DNA from: Pseudomonas oleovorans subsp. oleovorans
GTDB lineage: Bacteria; Pseudomonadota; Gammaproteobacteria; Pseudomonadales; Pseudomonadaceae
Length of the DNA: 64,000 bases
Reading direction: 5' to 3'
Assembly: GCF_002197815.1 (NCBI RefSeq)
Contig: NZ_NIUB01000022.1
Coordinates: 1 to 64,000 of the forward strand
Each line of letters begins with the position of its first letter. Position 1 is the first letter of the stretch. Made by a program: the position numbers and the translations under genes. Shown here piece after piece: positions 33,646 through 41,311 of the stretch. Below the pieces are notes generated by a model. That model was not told where the DNA came from. It searched no databases and saw only the letters and a program-made list of their open reading frames with translations.

Positions 33646-33906
33646 ATGAACAAAAGTTCTAAATTCAAGGCTACGGCCTATAGCATCAACGTGTTCGTAC
33701 TTGGTTTAACTGGTGGCTGGATAATCCCGGCTGATTTTTACAAGCCAGTGTCCTTAGTCACCGCACTCATACTGCTGGTGATGTTCCTGTCTGACTTCAA
33801 GCAGCCCTTTCCCAAGGACAAAGCGAGAGGGAAGGCCAATAAGGTCAAAACCAAGAGGAAACGTCCACCGAAAAAGAGAAAGAGAAAGAGAAGCAAGAGA
33901 AAGTAA
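33646..33906 (+). CDS. Small inner-membrane protein with very basic tail
   Basis: 86 residues. ATG at 33646 follows GAGGTAAA. Two likely membrane segments (about residues 10-27 and 33-49, VSLVTALILLVMFL) are followed by a tail that is nearly all Lys and Arg from residue 57 to the end. Such a tail would lie in the cytoplasm and could bind nucleic acid or acidic proteins; the CobT-like protein encoded nearby is very acidic, but a link is speculation. Confidence 0.6.
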   Translation: MNKSSKFKATAYSINVFVLGLTGGWIIPADFYKPVSLVTALILLVMFLSDFKQPFPKDKARGKANKVKTKRKRPPKKRKRKRSKRK

Positions 33907-33945
33907 CAAGCTCGACCTTTCTACTACTTTTATTAGGTGAATAAA

Positions 33946-34044
33946 ATGCACGACATTATCGCCAATGCTGGTGTAATACTGCTGCTCATCGTTGGAACCA
34001 GTCTCTGGTTGTATGCGAAATGGCAGGAAAAACCATCACGATAG
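33946..34044 (+). CDS. Single-pass membrane micropeptide, 32 aa
   Basis: Starts with MHDIIANAG, has one membrane segment (VILLLIVGTSLWLY) and a short charged end AKWQEKPSR. A TTAGGTGA site precedes the ATG. It follows the basic-tail membrane protein by 39 bases and is followed by a structured gap, so it is probably co-transcribed. Confidence 0.5.
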   Translation: MHDIIANAGVILLLIVGTSLWLYAKWQEKPSR

Positions 34045-34055
34045 TCGCGTAAACA

Positions 34056-34130
34056 ATCGCCCTCGGCCATCTGGCTGGGGGCGATAACTCTGTAACACAG
34101 AGGGCTGCAAGAAAAACTCTTGGCCCTCTG
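34056..34130 (+). other. Two consecutive hairpins before the CobS-like gene
   Basis: Stem 1: ATCGCCC (34056-34062) with GGGCGAT (34079-34085). Stem 2: CAGAGGGC (34098-34105) with GCCCTCTG (34123-34130), with an inner CAAG/CTTG helix. A third short stem GCCTAG/CTAGGC follows near 34164-34186. No T-run worth the name follows stem 1, so they may be RNA-processing or stability elements. Confidence 0.55.
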
Positions 34131-34230
34131 GGGCTAGGTGTTTTTCTGGAGTTCTTAATTCCATGCCTAGTCCCCGCGACCTAGGCATTAAACCTATATG
34201 CACTGTTCGCGGCAGTTGCGGAGAAACATC

Positions 34231-35343
34231 ATGACTCAAGTAAAAACTTCCAAAAAATCGATCTTCGTTCACAAAGCTTTCGGTTTTAACGATCCGATTC
34301 CAGGCTTTGAGCAAATGATCCAAATCGACGAAGTTCCGTCCCCTTACGTCCCTGCGATCAACCCTGACTACGTGTTTGAGCCAGACATGGTTGCTCGGGT
34401 GCTGCGGTCATACGCTTCATCCGAGAACATGATGTTCAACGGTGAAAAGGGCACTGGTAAGTCTTCATTCGTGCAGCAGTTCTGTGCGCGTCTGAATATC
34501 CCGCTTATGACCATCACAGGTGGTCCTGGCTTGGATGAGACTTACCTGATGGGGTCGAAGACAATTGAAAACGGCAGCGTCAAAGCTGTTGATGGAGTGT
34601 TGAGCTATTGCCTGCGTCACGGCATTGCCGTGCTGATCGATGAGATTGCAGCCATCAAGCCCAGCGTGTTGGTATCCATCAACGATGTGCTGAATGGTGA
34701 TCAGGTGATCACCCTCAAACATCACGGCTTAGACCCGACCCTAAACCCTGACGACCTAGCAAAAGTCGAAGGAAACATGACCATCAAGCGGAACCCTCGG
34801 TTCCGTCTGTTCGCCACTGACAACACTGGCGGCAAGATGAGCCGTGATCCCCGCTATGCCGGCGTCCACACTCAAAACAGTGCAGTACGTTCCCGCTTCA
34901 CCTGCTTCAAGATGAGCTTCATGAAGCCGGCGCTAGAGCTGAAAGCTCTGCTCGGTTCTACGAAGGGAATCCTGCCGGTGTTCGTGGGTAGGTCCATGGT
35001 CGAGTTGGCGATCCGCATCCGCGCATCGTTCGAGATCGGCGAAATGACTGATACGGTTTCTTTCCGTGAGCTTCAACGCTGGGCACGCAAGTCCCTGGTG
35101 TATGCGAAGTTCGATGCTAATCAACTTGTTGATGGCAAGCCGAAGATGATCCCCGACTGCGCGAAAGCGTTCGTTGATGCGATTTATACCGGCATGGAGG
35201 AATCGGATCAGGAAGTGTCGGCCAACTTCTACGAGTTGGTTTTCGGTACTGAACTAGACCTGCCAAATGAGTACAAGGCGACTGCGAGCAAGTTCCTGGA
35301 ACAGCTCGATGCCGGCAAACTCGATTGGGACGAAGCTGCATAA
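34231..35343 (+). CDS. CobS/MoxR-like AAA+ ATPase
   Basis: 370 residues from the ATG at 34231 (GCGGAGAAA upstream). Walker A is GEKGTGKSS near residue 71, Walker B is VLIDEIAAI near 134, and FRLFATDNTGG carries a sensor-1-like Asn. The N-terminal YVFEPDMVARVLRSY and the LMGSKTIENG segment resemble CobS, the AAA+ subunit of cobaltochelatase. Plasmids and large phages carry CobS/CobT-like pairs that are not for cobalamin; they are thought to be chaperone-type remodelling machines in which the AAA+ ring works with a VWA partner. The partner is encoded at 35841. Confidence 0.8.
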   Translation: MTQVKTSKKSIFVHKAFGFNDPIPGFEQMIQIDEVPSPYVPAINPDYVFEPDMVARVLRSYASSENMMFNGEKGTGKSSFVQQFCARLNIPLMTITGGPGLDETYLMGSKTIENGSVKAVDGVLSYCLRHGIAVLIDEIAAIKPSVLVSINDVLNGDQVITLKHHGLDPTLNPDDLAKVEGNMTIKRNPRFRLFATDNTGGKMSRDPRYAGVHTQNSAVRSRFTCFKMSFMKPALELKALLGSTKGILPVFVGRSMVELAIRIRASFEIGEMTDTVSFRELQRWARKSLVYAKFDANQLVDGKPKMIPDCAKAFVDAIYTGMEESDQEVSANFYELVFGTELDLPNEYKATASKFLEQLDAGKLDWDEAA

Positions 35344-35351
35344 CTTAAACA

Positions 35352-35371
35352 CCCTCCCCGAAAGGGGAGGG
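35352..35371 (+). terminator. Hairpin after the CobS-like gene
   Basis: CCCTCCCC GAAA GGGGAGGG, an 8-bp GC stem closed by a GAAA tetraloop, then GTTCT. Probably stops or protects the transcript end. Confidence 0.65.
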
Positions 35372-35380
35372 TTCTCTCCC

Positions 35381-35449
35381 GTGAGCTGGGATAAATCATC
35401 CAGCTCACGCTGGAAGGTTTATCCGAGCCCACAGCTCAAACCTTCCAGC
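35381..35449 (+). other. Two adjacent hairpins before the small gene at 35505
   Basis: Stem 1: GTGAGCTGG (35381-35389) with CCAGCTCAC (35400-35408). Stem 2: GCTGGAAGGTTT (35409-35420) with AAACCTTCCAGC (35438-35449), a perfect 12-bp stem. They stack end to end. A GTGAGAGAAAAACC leader follows. Confidence 0.65.
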
Positions 35450-35504
35450 CTCCGCACCTGGAAGAAACAAATCAATCCACGACGCGGCGTGTGAGAGAAA
35501 AACC

Positions 35505-35732
35505 ATGAAGAAATTCATCAGCAACGCAAAAAGTGTTCTCAGCAAGGCAATCCTCGTAGCTTCGTGCCGCGTGGAGATTGCTCGCGCTGTTCTGGCCTAC
35601 ACGGTCGCGGAGTACCGCTTGAAAAAGCTGCATCCCGTGCGCCATGCCCGTAAGCGCGAAGCCATCAGCTATCAGTACAGAGCCAACCGGCTCACCTGTG
35701 ATCTGGCGGTACAGAAACTGGGCAACCTTTAA
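35505..35732 (+). CDS. Small basic protein, 75 aa
   Basis: Rich in Arg, Lys, Ala and Leu with likely long helices (SKAILVASCRVEIARAVLAY, then EYRLKKLHPVRHARKREA). Highly basic overall, sitting between the CobS-like and the acidic CobT-like genes. Its leader GAGAGAAAAACC is nearly the same as that of the DUF3150-like gene. No family recognised. It might bridge the two larger partners, but nothing shows this directly. Confidence 0.55.
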   Translation: MKKFISNAKSVLSKAILVASCRVEIARAVLAYTVAEYRLKKLHPVRHARKREAISYQYRANRLTCDLAVQKLGNL

Positions 35733-35745
35733 ATCAACCCCCACC

Positions 35746-35821
35746 AAGGGCAGGAAACGGCCCTTGCCGCTTCCTGTTCTACGGATTGGGAATCGCCCGT
35801 GCTGGGCTCAAATCACCCAGC
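35746..35821 (+). other. Two short hairpins before the CobT-like gene
   Basis: AAGGGC (35746-35751) with GCCCTT (35760-35765), and GCTGGG (35801-35806) with CCCAGC (35816-35821). The ribosome site TTAGGAG follows seven bases later. Confidence 0.45.
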
Positions 35822-35840
35822 AATGGGTTAGGAGTTTGAT

Positions 35841-37916
35841 ATGCGTTCTGTAAAAACTGCACCCGAAGGTTGGATTCAGTTCCTGCGCTCTCTGGCTTGC
35901 GACAACAAGTTGAAAGTCGTCGTTGGCCACGGCGTTGGCGCTGCAACTGATGGCGAGACTCTGTGGGTTCCTGCGCTACCTGAAAAACTCACACCAGATG
36001 ATCTGGTGCTGTTCAAAGGAAATGCTTTCCACGAAGTCGGCCATATCCGCAAGAGCAACATCAAGTTCTTTCAGGCCTTTAGCAAGGAGCATGGCTCCTT
36101 CGCTCAGTTCCTTCTGAATGCGTTGGATGACGTGTTTATGGAGGGCGCGATGGCAACCTGGAAGAAGATGGCATCCCGGTACTTGCTGGACTCGACCATG
36201 GTTCTCATCAATCGTGGTCAATTCCGGGACGGCTCGGCGAGCTTGGGTGAGGCGGTGGCTTGCTACTGTCTCTCCTACTTGACCGCCAAGCGGTGGCCAA
36301 CAGTGGGAGCTGCTGAAACCCGTATCGAGGCCAACTTGCGCAAGCATCTGGCCGAGCACGCGGACAAAGTGGTTCCTGCGCTACGCAACCTTCTTGATGC
36401 TGAGTTTCCGGCTGTGAAGTCCACTGAGGACGGAGCAGCACTTGCCCTCAAGATCATCGATCTACTGAAAATGCTCGCAGAGCAAGAGCAATCCCAGCCT
36501 AGTCCGTCTGCTGACGAAGACGAAAGCCAGGATGATGCCGAAGGCTCCAGCGCATCTGAACAAGGCCAATCTGACGATGCCGACGAATCCGAATCTGAAC
36601 CGCAAGGCGATGACGAGGGCGAAGGCAAAACAGAGGAATCCGATCCGAAAGGTGAGGGTAAGGGCGACGGCGCTGCTGATGAGTCCAGCTCTGATCCGAA
36701 AGGTGAAGGGCAGGGCGAAAGCAAAGCTGGCGATTCCAAGCCTGAGCAAAACGGCGACGGTTCCGGCAATAGTGAAGGTGGCGCCGATGACTCCGAATCC
36801 GATCCGAAAGGTGAGGGGAAGGGTAAAGGCAAAGCTGAGCATGCTGGCTCTGAAAGCGACAGCGGTGATGCTGGTGAAGGCAACGGTGCTCAGGATGACA
36901 ATGGCGCAAGCCAGAGTGGTTCGGGCTCCGAAGCTAACAGTGGCAAGTCGCTGCAACAGATGGTCGATGAAATGTTGAAAGAACAACTGGGCAACCAGGA
37001 GGTCTTCGACAAGGGCTCGGCAATCGAAGAACTGGCAAAGGGCATTAGCTCCGGCGCCGACGAGGACTACAAAGGTCAGCCAGTCATCGAAGGCTTGGTC
37101 TTCGATTTCGCAACAGGTGCAGGTAAGTCCGAAGGCTTTGCTGACGGGATGCCTGTGGTCGAAGCGGACAAGGTGATGGCTAACGTCATTGCCGATGTGA
37201 CTGGCCGCAAGGCGAACGTGATGGGCAACCGCCTACGCGCACTGCTGGCAAACCGTGAAGAAACCGATGAGTACGACGCCCGTAATGGGCGGCTGTGCGA
37301 ACGGAATCTGCATCGGTTCGCGCTGGATGACTCCCGTGTCTTTGCGAAAGCAGAGGAACGTGTTGAGGATACAGCCGCTGTCTCTATCACCGCAGACCTC
37401 TCCGGCTCGACCGCGATGGCGCGTGATGGTTCGTCAGTTGCTGAGCAAATTCGCATTGCTCTGACGCTCATCGAGAAAGTTCTGCATGAGGTGGGAACAC
37501 CTCGCGAAATCCTGGGCTTTGCTCCGAATAGCGGCCAGCTCAACTGCATGGTGAAAACCTTCGGGGATAACCACCGTGTAGCGCTGGATCGTATCGCGGG
37601 TATGCACAGGCTTGTTGGCGGCGGCTGCACCCCCATTGGGGATGCCGTCCTGCAAGCAGGAGCGCGACTGATGGGTCATGAAGCACAGCGCAAGCTGCTA
37701 TTCGTGATCACTGACGGTTTGCCTGATGATGTTGAGCATGCCCGAGACATGACCAAAACCGTCCTCCAGGGCGGAGTTGAGGTCATCTATCTGGTGATCG
37801 GTTCGGCCAAGGCTTGTACTTGGCTGCAATCGGCCAACATCAAGTTCGCACATGCAGAAAGCGCAGAAGGACTCATCCCCGCCCTGGTTTCCAAGGTGGC
37901 TGAGTTCCTAAAGTGA
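35841..37916 (+). CDS. CobT-like VWA protein with acidic repeat region and HExxH motif
   Basis: 691 residues. The N-terminal domain carries HEVGH at residues 64-68, a zinc-metalloprotease signature, with FLLNALDDVFMEGAM following. Residues about 215-375 are very acidic and repetitive, with three SDPKGEG units and many Ser/Asp/Glu/Gly. The C-terminal von Willebrand A domain has the metal-site motif DLSGS near residue 519, GGGCTPIGDA and VITDGLPDD. This layout matches CobT-like partners of CobS AAA+ proteins. Whether the HExxH site is catalytic is unknown. Ends one codon before a structured gap. Confidence 0.8.
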   Translation: MRSVKTAPEGWIQFLRSLACDNKLKVVVGHGVGAATDGETLWVPALPEKLTPDDLVLFKGNAFHEVGHIRKSNIKFFQAFSKEHGSFAQFLLNALDDVFMEGAMATWKKMASRYLLDSTMVLINRGQFRDGSASLGEAVACYCLSYLTAKRWPTVGAAETRIEANLRKHLAEHADKVVPALRNLLDAEFPAVKSTEDGAALALKIIDLLKMLAEQEQSQPSPSADEDESQDDAEGSSASEQGQSDDADESESEPQGDDEGEGKTEESDPKGEGKGDGAADESSSDPKGEGQGESKAGDSKPEQNGDGSGNSEGGADDSESDPKGEGKGKGKAEHAGSESDSGDAGEGNGAQDDNGASQSGSGSEANSGKSLQQMVDEMLKEQLGNQEVFDKGSAIEELAKGISSGADEDYKGQPVIEGLVFDFATGAGKSEGFADGMPVVEADKVMANVIADVTGRKANVMGNRLRALLANREETDEYDARNGRLCERNLHRFALDDSRVFAKAEERVEDTAAVSITADLSGSTAMARDGSSVAEQIRIALTLIEKVLHEVGTPREILGFAPNSGQLNCMVKTFGDNHRVALDRIAGMHRLVGGGCTPIGDAVLQAGARLMGHEAQRKLLFVITDGLPDDVEHARDMTKTVLQGGVEVIYLVIGSAKACTWLQSANIKFAHAESAEGLIPALVSKVAEFLK

Positions 37917-37934
37917 TAAGTGGTAATTGATCAA

Positions 37935-37952
37935 GCCCCCAGTGATGGGGGC
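37935..37952 (+). terminator. Hairpin after the CobT-like gene
   Basis: GCCCCC AGTGAT GGGGGC followed by TGTTTCTCC. Confidence 0.6.
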
Positions 37953-38023
37953 TGTTTCTCCCCAGTGGGCTGAACAAACATTCGGCTCACGCCGGATGTT
38001 TCTTGAGTTCATTGCAACTCGAC

Positions 38024-38048
38024 ACGTCCGGCTTCCGCCACCGGACGT
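38024..38048 (+). other. Hairpin in the leader of the DUF3150-like gene
   Basis: ACGTCCGG with CCGGACGT around a 9-base loop. A second stem ACATTCGGC / GCCGGATGT lies just upstream (about 37978-37999). The GGCAGGTGAGAGAAAGACC leader follows directly before the ATG. Confidence 0.55.
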
Positions 38049-38087
38049 ACAAACCAATTCCCTGTGGCGGCAGGTGAGAGAAAGACC

Positions 38088-39311
38088 ATGACTCAGACCT
38101 ATGTTTCTAAAGTACGTACCGCTGTAAACGACGACCAAGTTGTTGTGTTCAACCTGATGGTTAGCTGCATGAGTGCCGAACGCCAGTTCGACCTCACCAA
38201 GCTGGGCATCGACGTGGACAAGCTGCCTAGCGCATCCCGTAAGCTCGTACAGGAGAGAATCTTTCCGAAGGAGTTTCTGAACAACTACAGCCGTCTCCGC
38301 GACCGCGCCAACGCCGTTCTGGACCGTGGCGCTGCCGTTCGGTTGGAAATGGGTGTTGTAAGCAGTCGTACCGAAGCTGTCACCAAGATCGAAGACCTCG
38401 ATGCCATCAAGGCTGACTGGGCCGCTCAGATCGAAAAGGACAGCCACCGCTATGCCAGTATCTGCAACGAACGTATCGCGTTGATCGCCGCTGAGGCGTA
38501 CAACGAGCAAGTTCCTGCCGAAGTGGTAAACACGCTGGTTGATGCACTCCGTAAGCGCCAACCCACCTGGGAGCACTTCGTGAGCCGCATGAACTTCGCT
38601 TACTCCCCTGTACCTATCAAGCTGGAACTGGACGAATCCAAGGCCGAATTCGACCCGATTCTGTTCAAGGCTCAGCGCGAAGGTCTGGTTGCATTGCGTG
38701 AAGGTGTGTTTGGTGCTCTGGTTCAGTATCTGAGCCGTGAGAGCAACGAAATCCTGAAAGTGTTGAATGGTAAGAAGCAGCATCACGGCGTCTACACCAT
38801 CAACTACCGGACGGTAGCTCGCATCGGGGAAATCACTGAAAAGCTGCATGGTCTTGCCTTCGTTCACCAGCAAGTCGCGCCGTTGGCTTCTGTCATCGAC
38901 GCTGCGCTGGCCTTCATGCCCAAAAGCGTGGAGAAGGACTTGGGATTGCAGCCGTCGCAGTTCCTCAACCTGATTGCGTGCCTTGAAGCGATTGCCGACC
39001 AGCATGAACTTCTGGCACGTCTGCGTGACAAGCAGCCGCTTGTTGAAGTGAGCAACCAACTGCCGCCAGTAATGGTGGCAAACGGGCATGCAGTATCGAA
39101 CAGCATTGCACAGCAGGCTCTCGCAACCGCGAGAAACAGCCTGGGCGCGGCGCAGCAGACCCCTGTTGTTCCTAGCTCTGCTGTATCCACCGCTCAGGTG
39201 GTGGAAGAAGCTGAAATGGAAGCCTCGCAAGAGGTGGAAGTTGAAGCCGAGCCGGCTGTTCAAGAGTGCTTCATGGGCCTCGGTTTCATGGGCGCAACCC
39301 TGTTCGACTGA
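38088..39311 (+). CDS. DUF3150-like protein
   Basis: 407 residues from the ATG at 38088, which follows GGTGAGAGAAAG. Mostly helical: VVVFNLMVSCMSAERQFDL at the start, KLVQERIFPKEFLNNYSRLRD, WAAQIEKDSHRYASICNERIA and a long C-terminal helical part, ending in an acidic tail (VEEAEMEASQEVEVEAEPAV). DUF3150-type proteins are commonly encoded next to CobS-like and VWA proteins on plasmids and phages, which matches the context here. Biochemical role unknown. Confidence 0.6.
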   Translation: MTQTYVSKVRTAVNDDQVVVFNLMVSCMSAERQFDLTKLGIDVDKLPSASRKLVQERIFPKEFLNNYSRLRDRANAVLDRGAAVRLEMGVVSSRTEAVTKIEDLDAIKADWAAQIEKDSHRYASICNERIALIAAEAYNEQVPAEVVNTLVDALRKRQPTWEHFVSRMNFAYSPVPIKLELDESKAEFDPILFKAQREGLVALREGVFGALVQYLSRESNEILKVLNGKKQHHGVYTINYRTVARIGEITEKLHGLAFVHQQVAPLASVIDAALAFMPKSVEKDLGLQPSQFLNLIACLEAIADQHELLARLRDKQPLVEVSNQLPPVMVANGHAVSNSIAQQALATARNSLGAAQQTPVVPSSAVSTAQVVEEAEMEASQEVEVEAEPAVQECFMGLGFMGATLFD

Positions 39312-39327
39312 TCTGTAAACCCTTCAA

Positions 39328-39357
39328 CCCCGTATGGGCACACCACGCCCTACGGGG
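39328..39357 (+). terminator. Strong two-step hairpin after the DUF3150-like gene
   Basis: CCCCGTA/TACGGGG outer stem with an inner GGGC/GCCC. No T-run. Confidence 0.6.
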
Positions 39358-39385
39358 CAGTGGTGCGCCTTAAAGGAGCACTGCA

Positions 39386-40063
39386 ATGCAATCACTTGAT
39401 CTATTCGGCGATGTTGTCGAAACCAAGCAACCAACTAAGCCCAAAGCTCCAGCTGCGCCAAAGCCAAGTGCAGTGGTAAAGCTGAATCGTAGAAAGGCCT
39501 GGGGACACGGCGGATACCTCGCCACCCTGGACGACGACGATAGCTTGTCCATTGAAGGTACTGAGTCGTTTACCGAGAACGCGACAATCGAAAGGTTGGA
39601 GCAGGCTCTGTTCATGACCCCAGTAATCCGAAATGGAGAATGGGTTGAAGATGGTTCGTTCTACTCGTACCGGATCACAAAGCACGTTTGCGGGCAGCGT
39701 GAGTTCGGCAAGAGAGGTTCGATGTTGCACGACTGCACGTTGTACATGGTTCAAACCAGCGCCCAGAAAGTGTTGGAAGAAACCTATGACGACACAGGTT
39801 CGTGGTTGCCCAAATGGGCCTACTGGTTGTTCTGCTATCGCCTCCGCAAGGCTGACGAGAAAGAAGACCCGTATGAACTGCTCAAAGCCTTCACCGCAGT
39901 AATGACGCAACACGACTTCCTCGACGCATCCCGCAAGGGTGAGTCGTTGCGTCGGATCACGAAGCGTCTGCACATGCGGCAAAAACGAGCGCAGGAAAGG
40001 GCTTCGGCCTCTAACGCTGCTCAGGAAGACATTGATGACGAACTGGAACTGAAAACAGCCTGA
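39386..40063 (+). CDS. Hypothetical protein, 225 aa, CobS/CobT locus
   Basis: Start follows TTAAAGGAG. It begins MQSLDLFGD, a short motif often seen at the N-terminus of proteins that bind partners through a clamp-type peptide; that is a guess here. A Lys/Pro/Ala linker follows, then a mixed domain with FYSYRITKHVCGQREFG and an aromatic-rich helix LPKWAYWLFCYRLRK, and a basic C-terminal helix ending in acidic residues. No family recognised. Confidence 0.65.
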   Translation: MQSLDLFGDVVETKQPTKPKAPAAPKPSAVVKLNRRKAWGHGGYLATLDDDDSLSIEGTESFTENATIERLEQALFMTPVIRNGEWVEDGSFYSYRITKHVCGQREFGKRGSMLHDCTLYMVQTSAQKVLEETYDDTGSWLPKWAYWLFCYRLRKADEKEDPYELLKAFTAVMTQHDFLDASRKGESLRRITKRLHMRQKRAQERASASNAAQEDIDDELELKTA

Positions 40064-40071
40064 CTAGGCAA

Positions 40072-40098
40072 AACCCTGCCTCGCTCGGCGGCAGGGTT
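40072..40098 (+). other. Hairpin between 39386-40063 and 40155-40733
   Basis: AACCCTGCC with GGCAGGGTT around a 9-base loop, nine bases after the stop codon. Confidence 0.55.
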
Positions 40099-40154
40099 AG
40101 CGCCACCACCGTGTGTGCGAAAACAAGGCGACCGAGCGCCTATTGGAGATAACT

Positions 40155-40733
40155 GTGAAAACGCAAACCACTCAAATGAACCTCGCTGAAAAAGCGTTCG
40201 TAGCTATCTGCGGATTTGTATGGCGCTTGCTACGACTGCTCGATCCCAAACCGATCCAGCGATACTTTGCAGCGAGGATCAACGTAACGGGCCAGCCGAT
40301 CAGCAAGCTTCACTCGCTGAGCATTGCTGACGCTACCGAGCATGTTTGCCGGGTCAACAATAACCGCATGAAGGAAGGCGAAGGCTTTCTGGCGAAGCGC
40401 GGGGACCTGTTGAAGGTGTACAACCCGGCAAACATGAAGTTCGTTTATCGCTATGCCCAAGGGGCTGGCGAACTGCGAATCCGTTACAACGAGCTAGGCC
40501 TCGACTACGACGCTAAGTTGGAGTTGGGTGTCCTTAACGACGATGCCGTCGAACTCCAGGTCATGAAGGCTAATACCGCTGATCGTGAGTTCTACTTGAT
40601 GTACCAGGATCGTTCTGTTTCCAGCCGTCAAAGCCGTGCGCTTGGCTGGTACATGCTCCTGGGAGGCATGTTGATCACGCTGCTCACTTACGCCATTGGC
40701 GCTGTCGCGCAGCTGATCAGAACCTTCTTCTAA
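40155..40733 (+). CDS. Hypothetical protein with C-terminal membrane anchor
   Basis: 192 residues from the GTG at 40155, chosen because TTGGAG precedes it. An amphipathic N-terminal part (FVAICGFVWRLLRLL) is followed by a soluble alpha/beta domain and a C-terminal membrane segment (WYMLLGGMLITLLTYAIGAVAQLI), so it is likely tail-anchored in the inner membrane. No family recognised. It ends 26 bases before the longest hairpin in the locus. Confidence 0.6.
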   Translation: MKTQTTQMNLAEKAFVAICGFVWRLLRLLDPKPIQRYFAARINVTGQPISKLHSLSIADATEHVCRVNNNRMKEGEGFLAKRGDLLKVYNPANMKFVYRYAQGAGELRIRYNELGLDYDAKLELGVLNDDAVELQVMKANTADREFYLMYQDRSVSSRQSRALGWYMLLGGMLITLLTYAIGAVAQLIRTFF

Positions 40734-40759
40734 CGTTTGGTGACTCCATAGGCTTCGGC

Positions 40760-40817
40760 CTGTGGGTGTCACCCCGAAGCCCATTCTTGGAAGTGAGCTT
40801 TGGGGTGACACCCACAG
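40760..40817 (+). other. 21-bp-stem hairpin in the leader of 40832
   Basis: Arms at 40760-40780 and 40797-40817 pair over 21 bp with a single G-T mismatch and a 16-base loop; the core is GGGTGTCACCCC / GGGGTGACACCC. It ends 14 bases before the next start codon, so an RNA hairpin would sit close to the ribosome site. Confidence 0.75.
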
Positions 40818-40831
40818 AAAGCGAGGCTCCG

Positions 40832-41158
40832 ATGACACCGAATGTAATAGACGTAGATCACTACCGAAGCATCGGTGTGACGTTTCTTCCGACCTTTCAA
40901 GGCGGGGCGGTAGGTGTCATTGCACGCTATGACCTCCCCAAGCTGTTCTATCCGTCTTCATTCGGTGAAGCCCAACTCAGGCTGATCCTCGACAAGCTGA
41001 ATAGCAACTTGAGAGCGACGTACCGGGGGTGCGGCTACTACGGTAGTTGCCCACCAGGGGAACACGACTCAAGCGACAGTAATGTCTATGTTCTGTTCGC
41101 TGACAAAGAGTTCTACGAAGACTATAGAAACGGTAGCGAGTCGCTAGTGCCGGCGTAA
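40832..41158 (+). CDS. Hypothetical protein, 108 aa
   Basis: ATG at 40832 is downstream of the long hairpin and has only a weak GCGAGG site, so its translation could be hairpin-controlled. The protein is soluble, with a helix AQLRLILDKLNSNLRATYRG and several Tyr/Gly residues around GCGYYGSCPPGEH. No family recognised. Confidence 0.55.
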   Translation: MTPNVIDVDHYRSIGVTFLPTFQGGAVGVIARYDLPKLFYPSSFGEAQLRLILDKLNSNLRATYRGCGYYGSCPPGEHDSSDSNVYVLFADKEFYEDYRNGSESLVPA

Positions 41159-41203
41159 ATGCCTGCTGCGACGTAAGCTGCGCGTGCGCCTGGGCACGTC
41201 GAG

Positions 41204-41234
41204 GGGAGTCCGGTTGGGTAAGAGCCGGGCTCCC
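41204..41234 (+). other. Hairpin before the membrane-protein gene at 41312
   Basis: GGGAGTCCGG with CCGGGCTCCC, a 10-bp stem with one G-T pair and an 11-base loop. Confidence 0.55.
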
Positions 41235-41311
41235 TGGCGTTTCTGCATTGACTTCGGTTGCGGCGGCAGCAGGACAGCATTCAACCTGTATCTACTCACA
41301 GGAGGCTTGCT

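Noticed and set aside
36275..36986. Ser/Pro-rich and Arg/His-rich frames opposite the acidic repeat of the CobT-like gene
   Set aside because: Composition is the reverse reading of the Asp/Glu/Ser/Gly repeat; no start context.
37908..39263. A 451-codon open frame on the minus strand opposite the DUF3150-like gene
   Set aside because: A by-product of codon bias on the coding strand. The plus-strand gene has a ribosome site and fits its locus.
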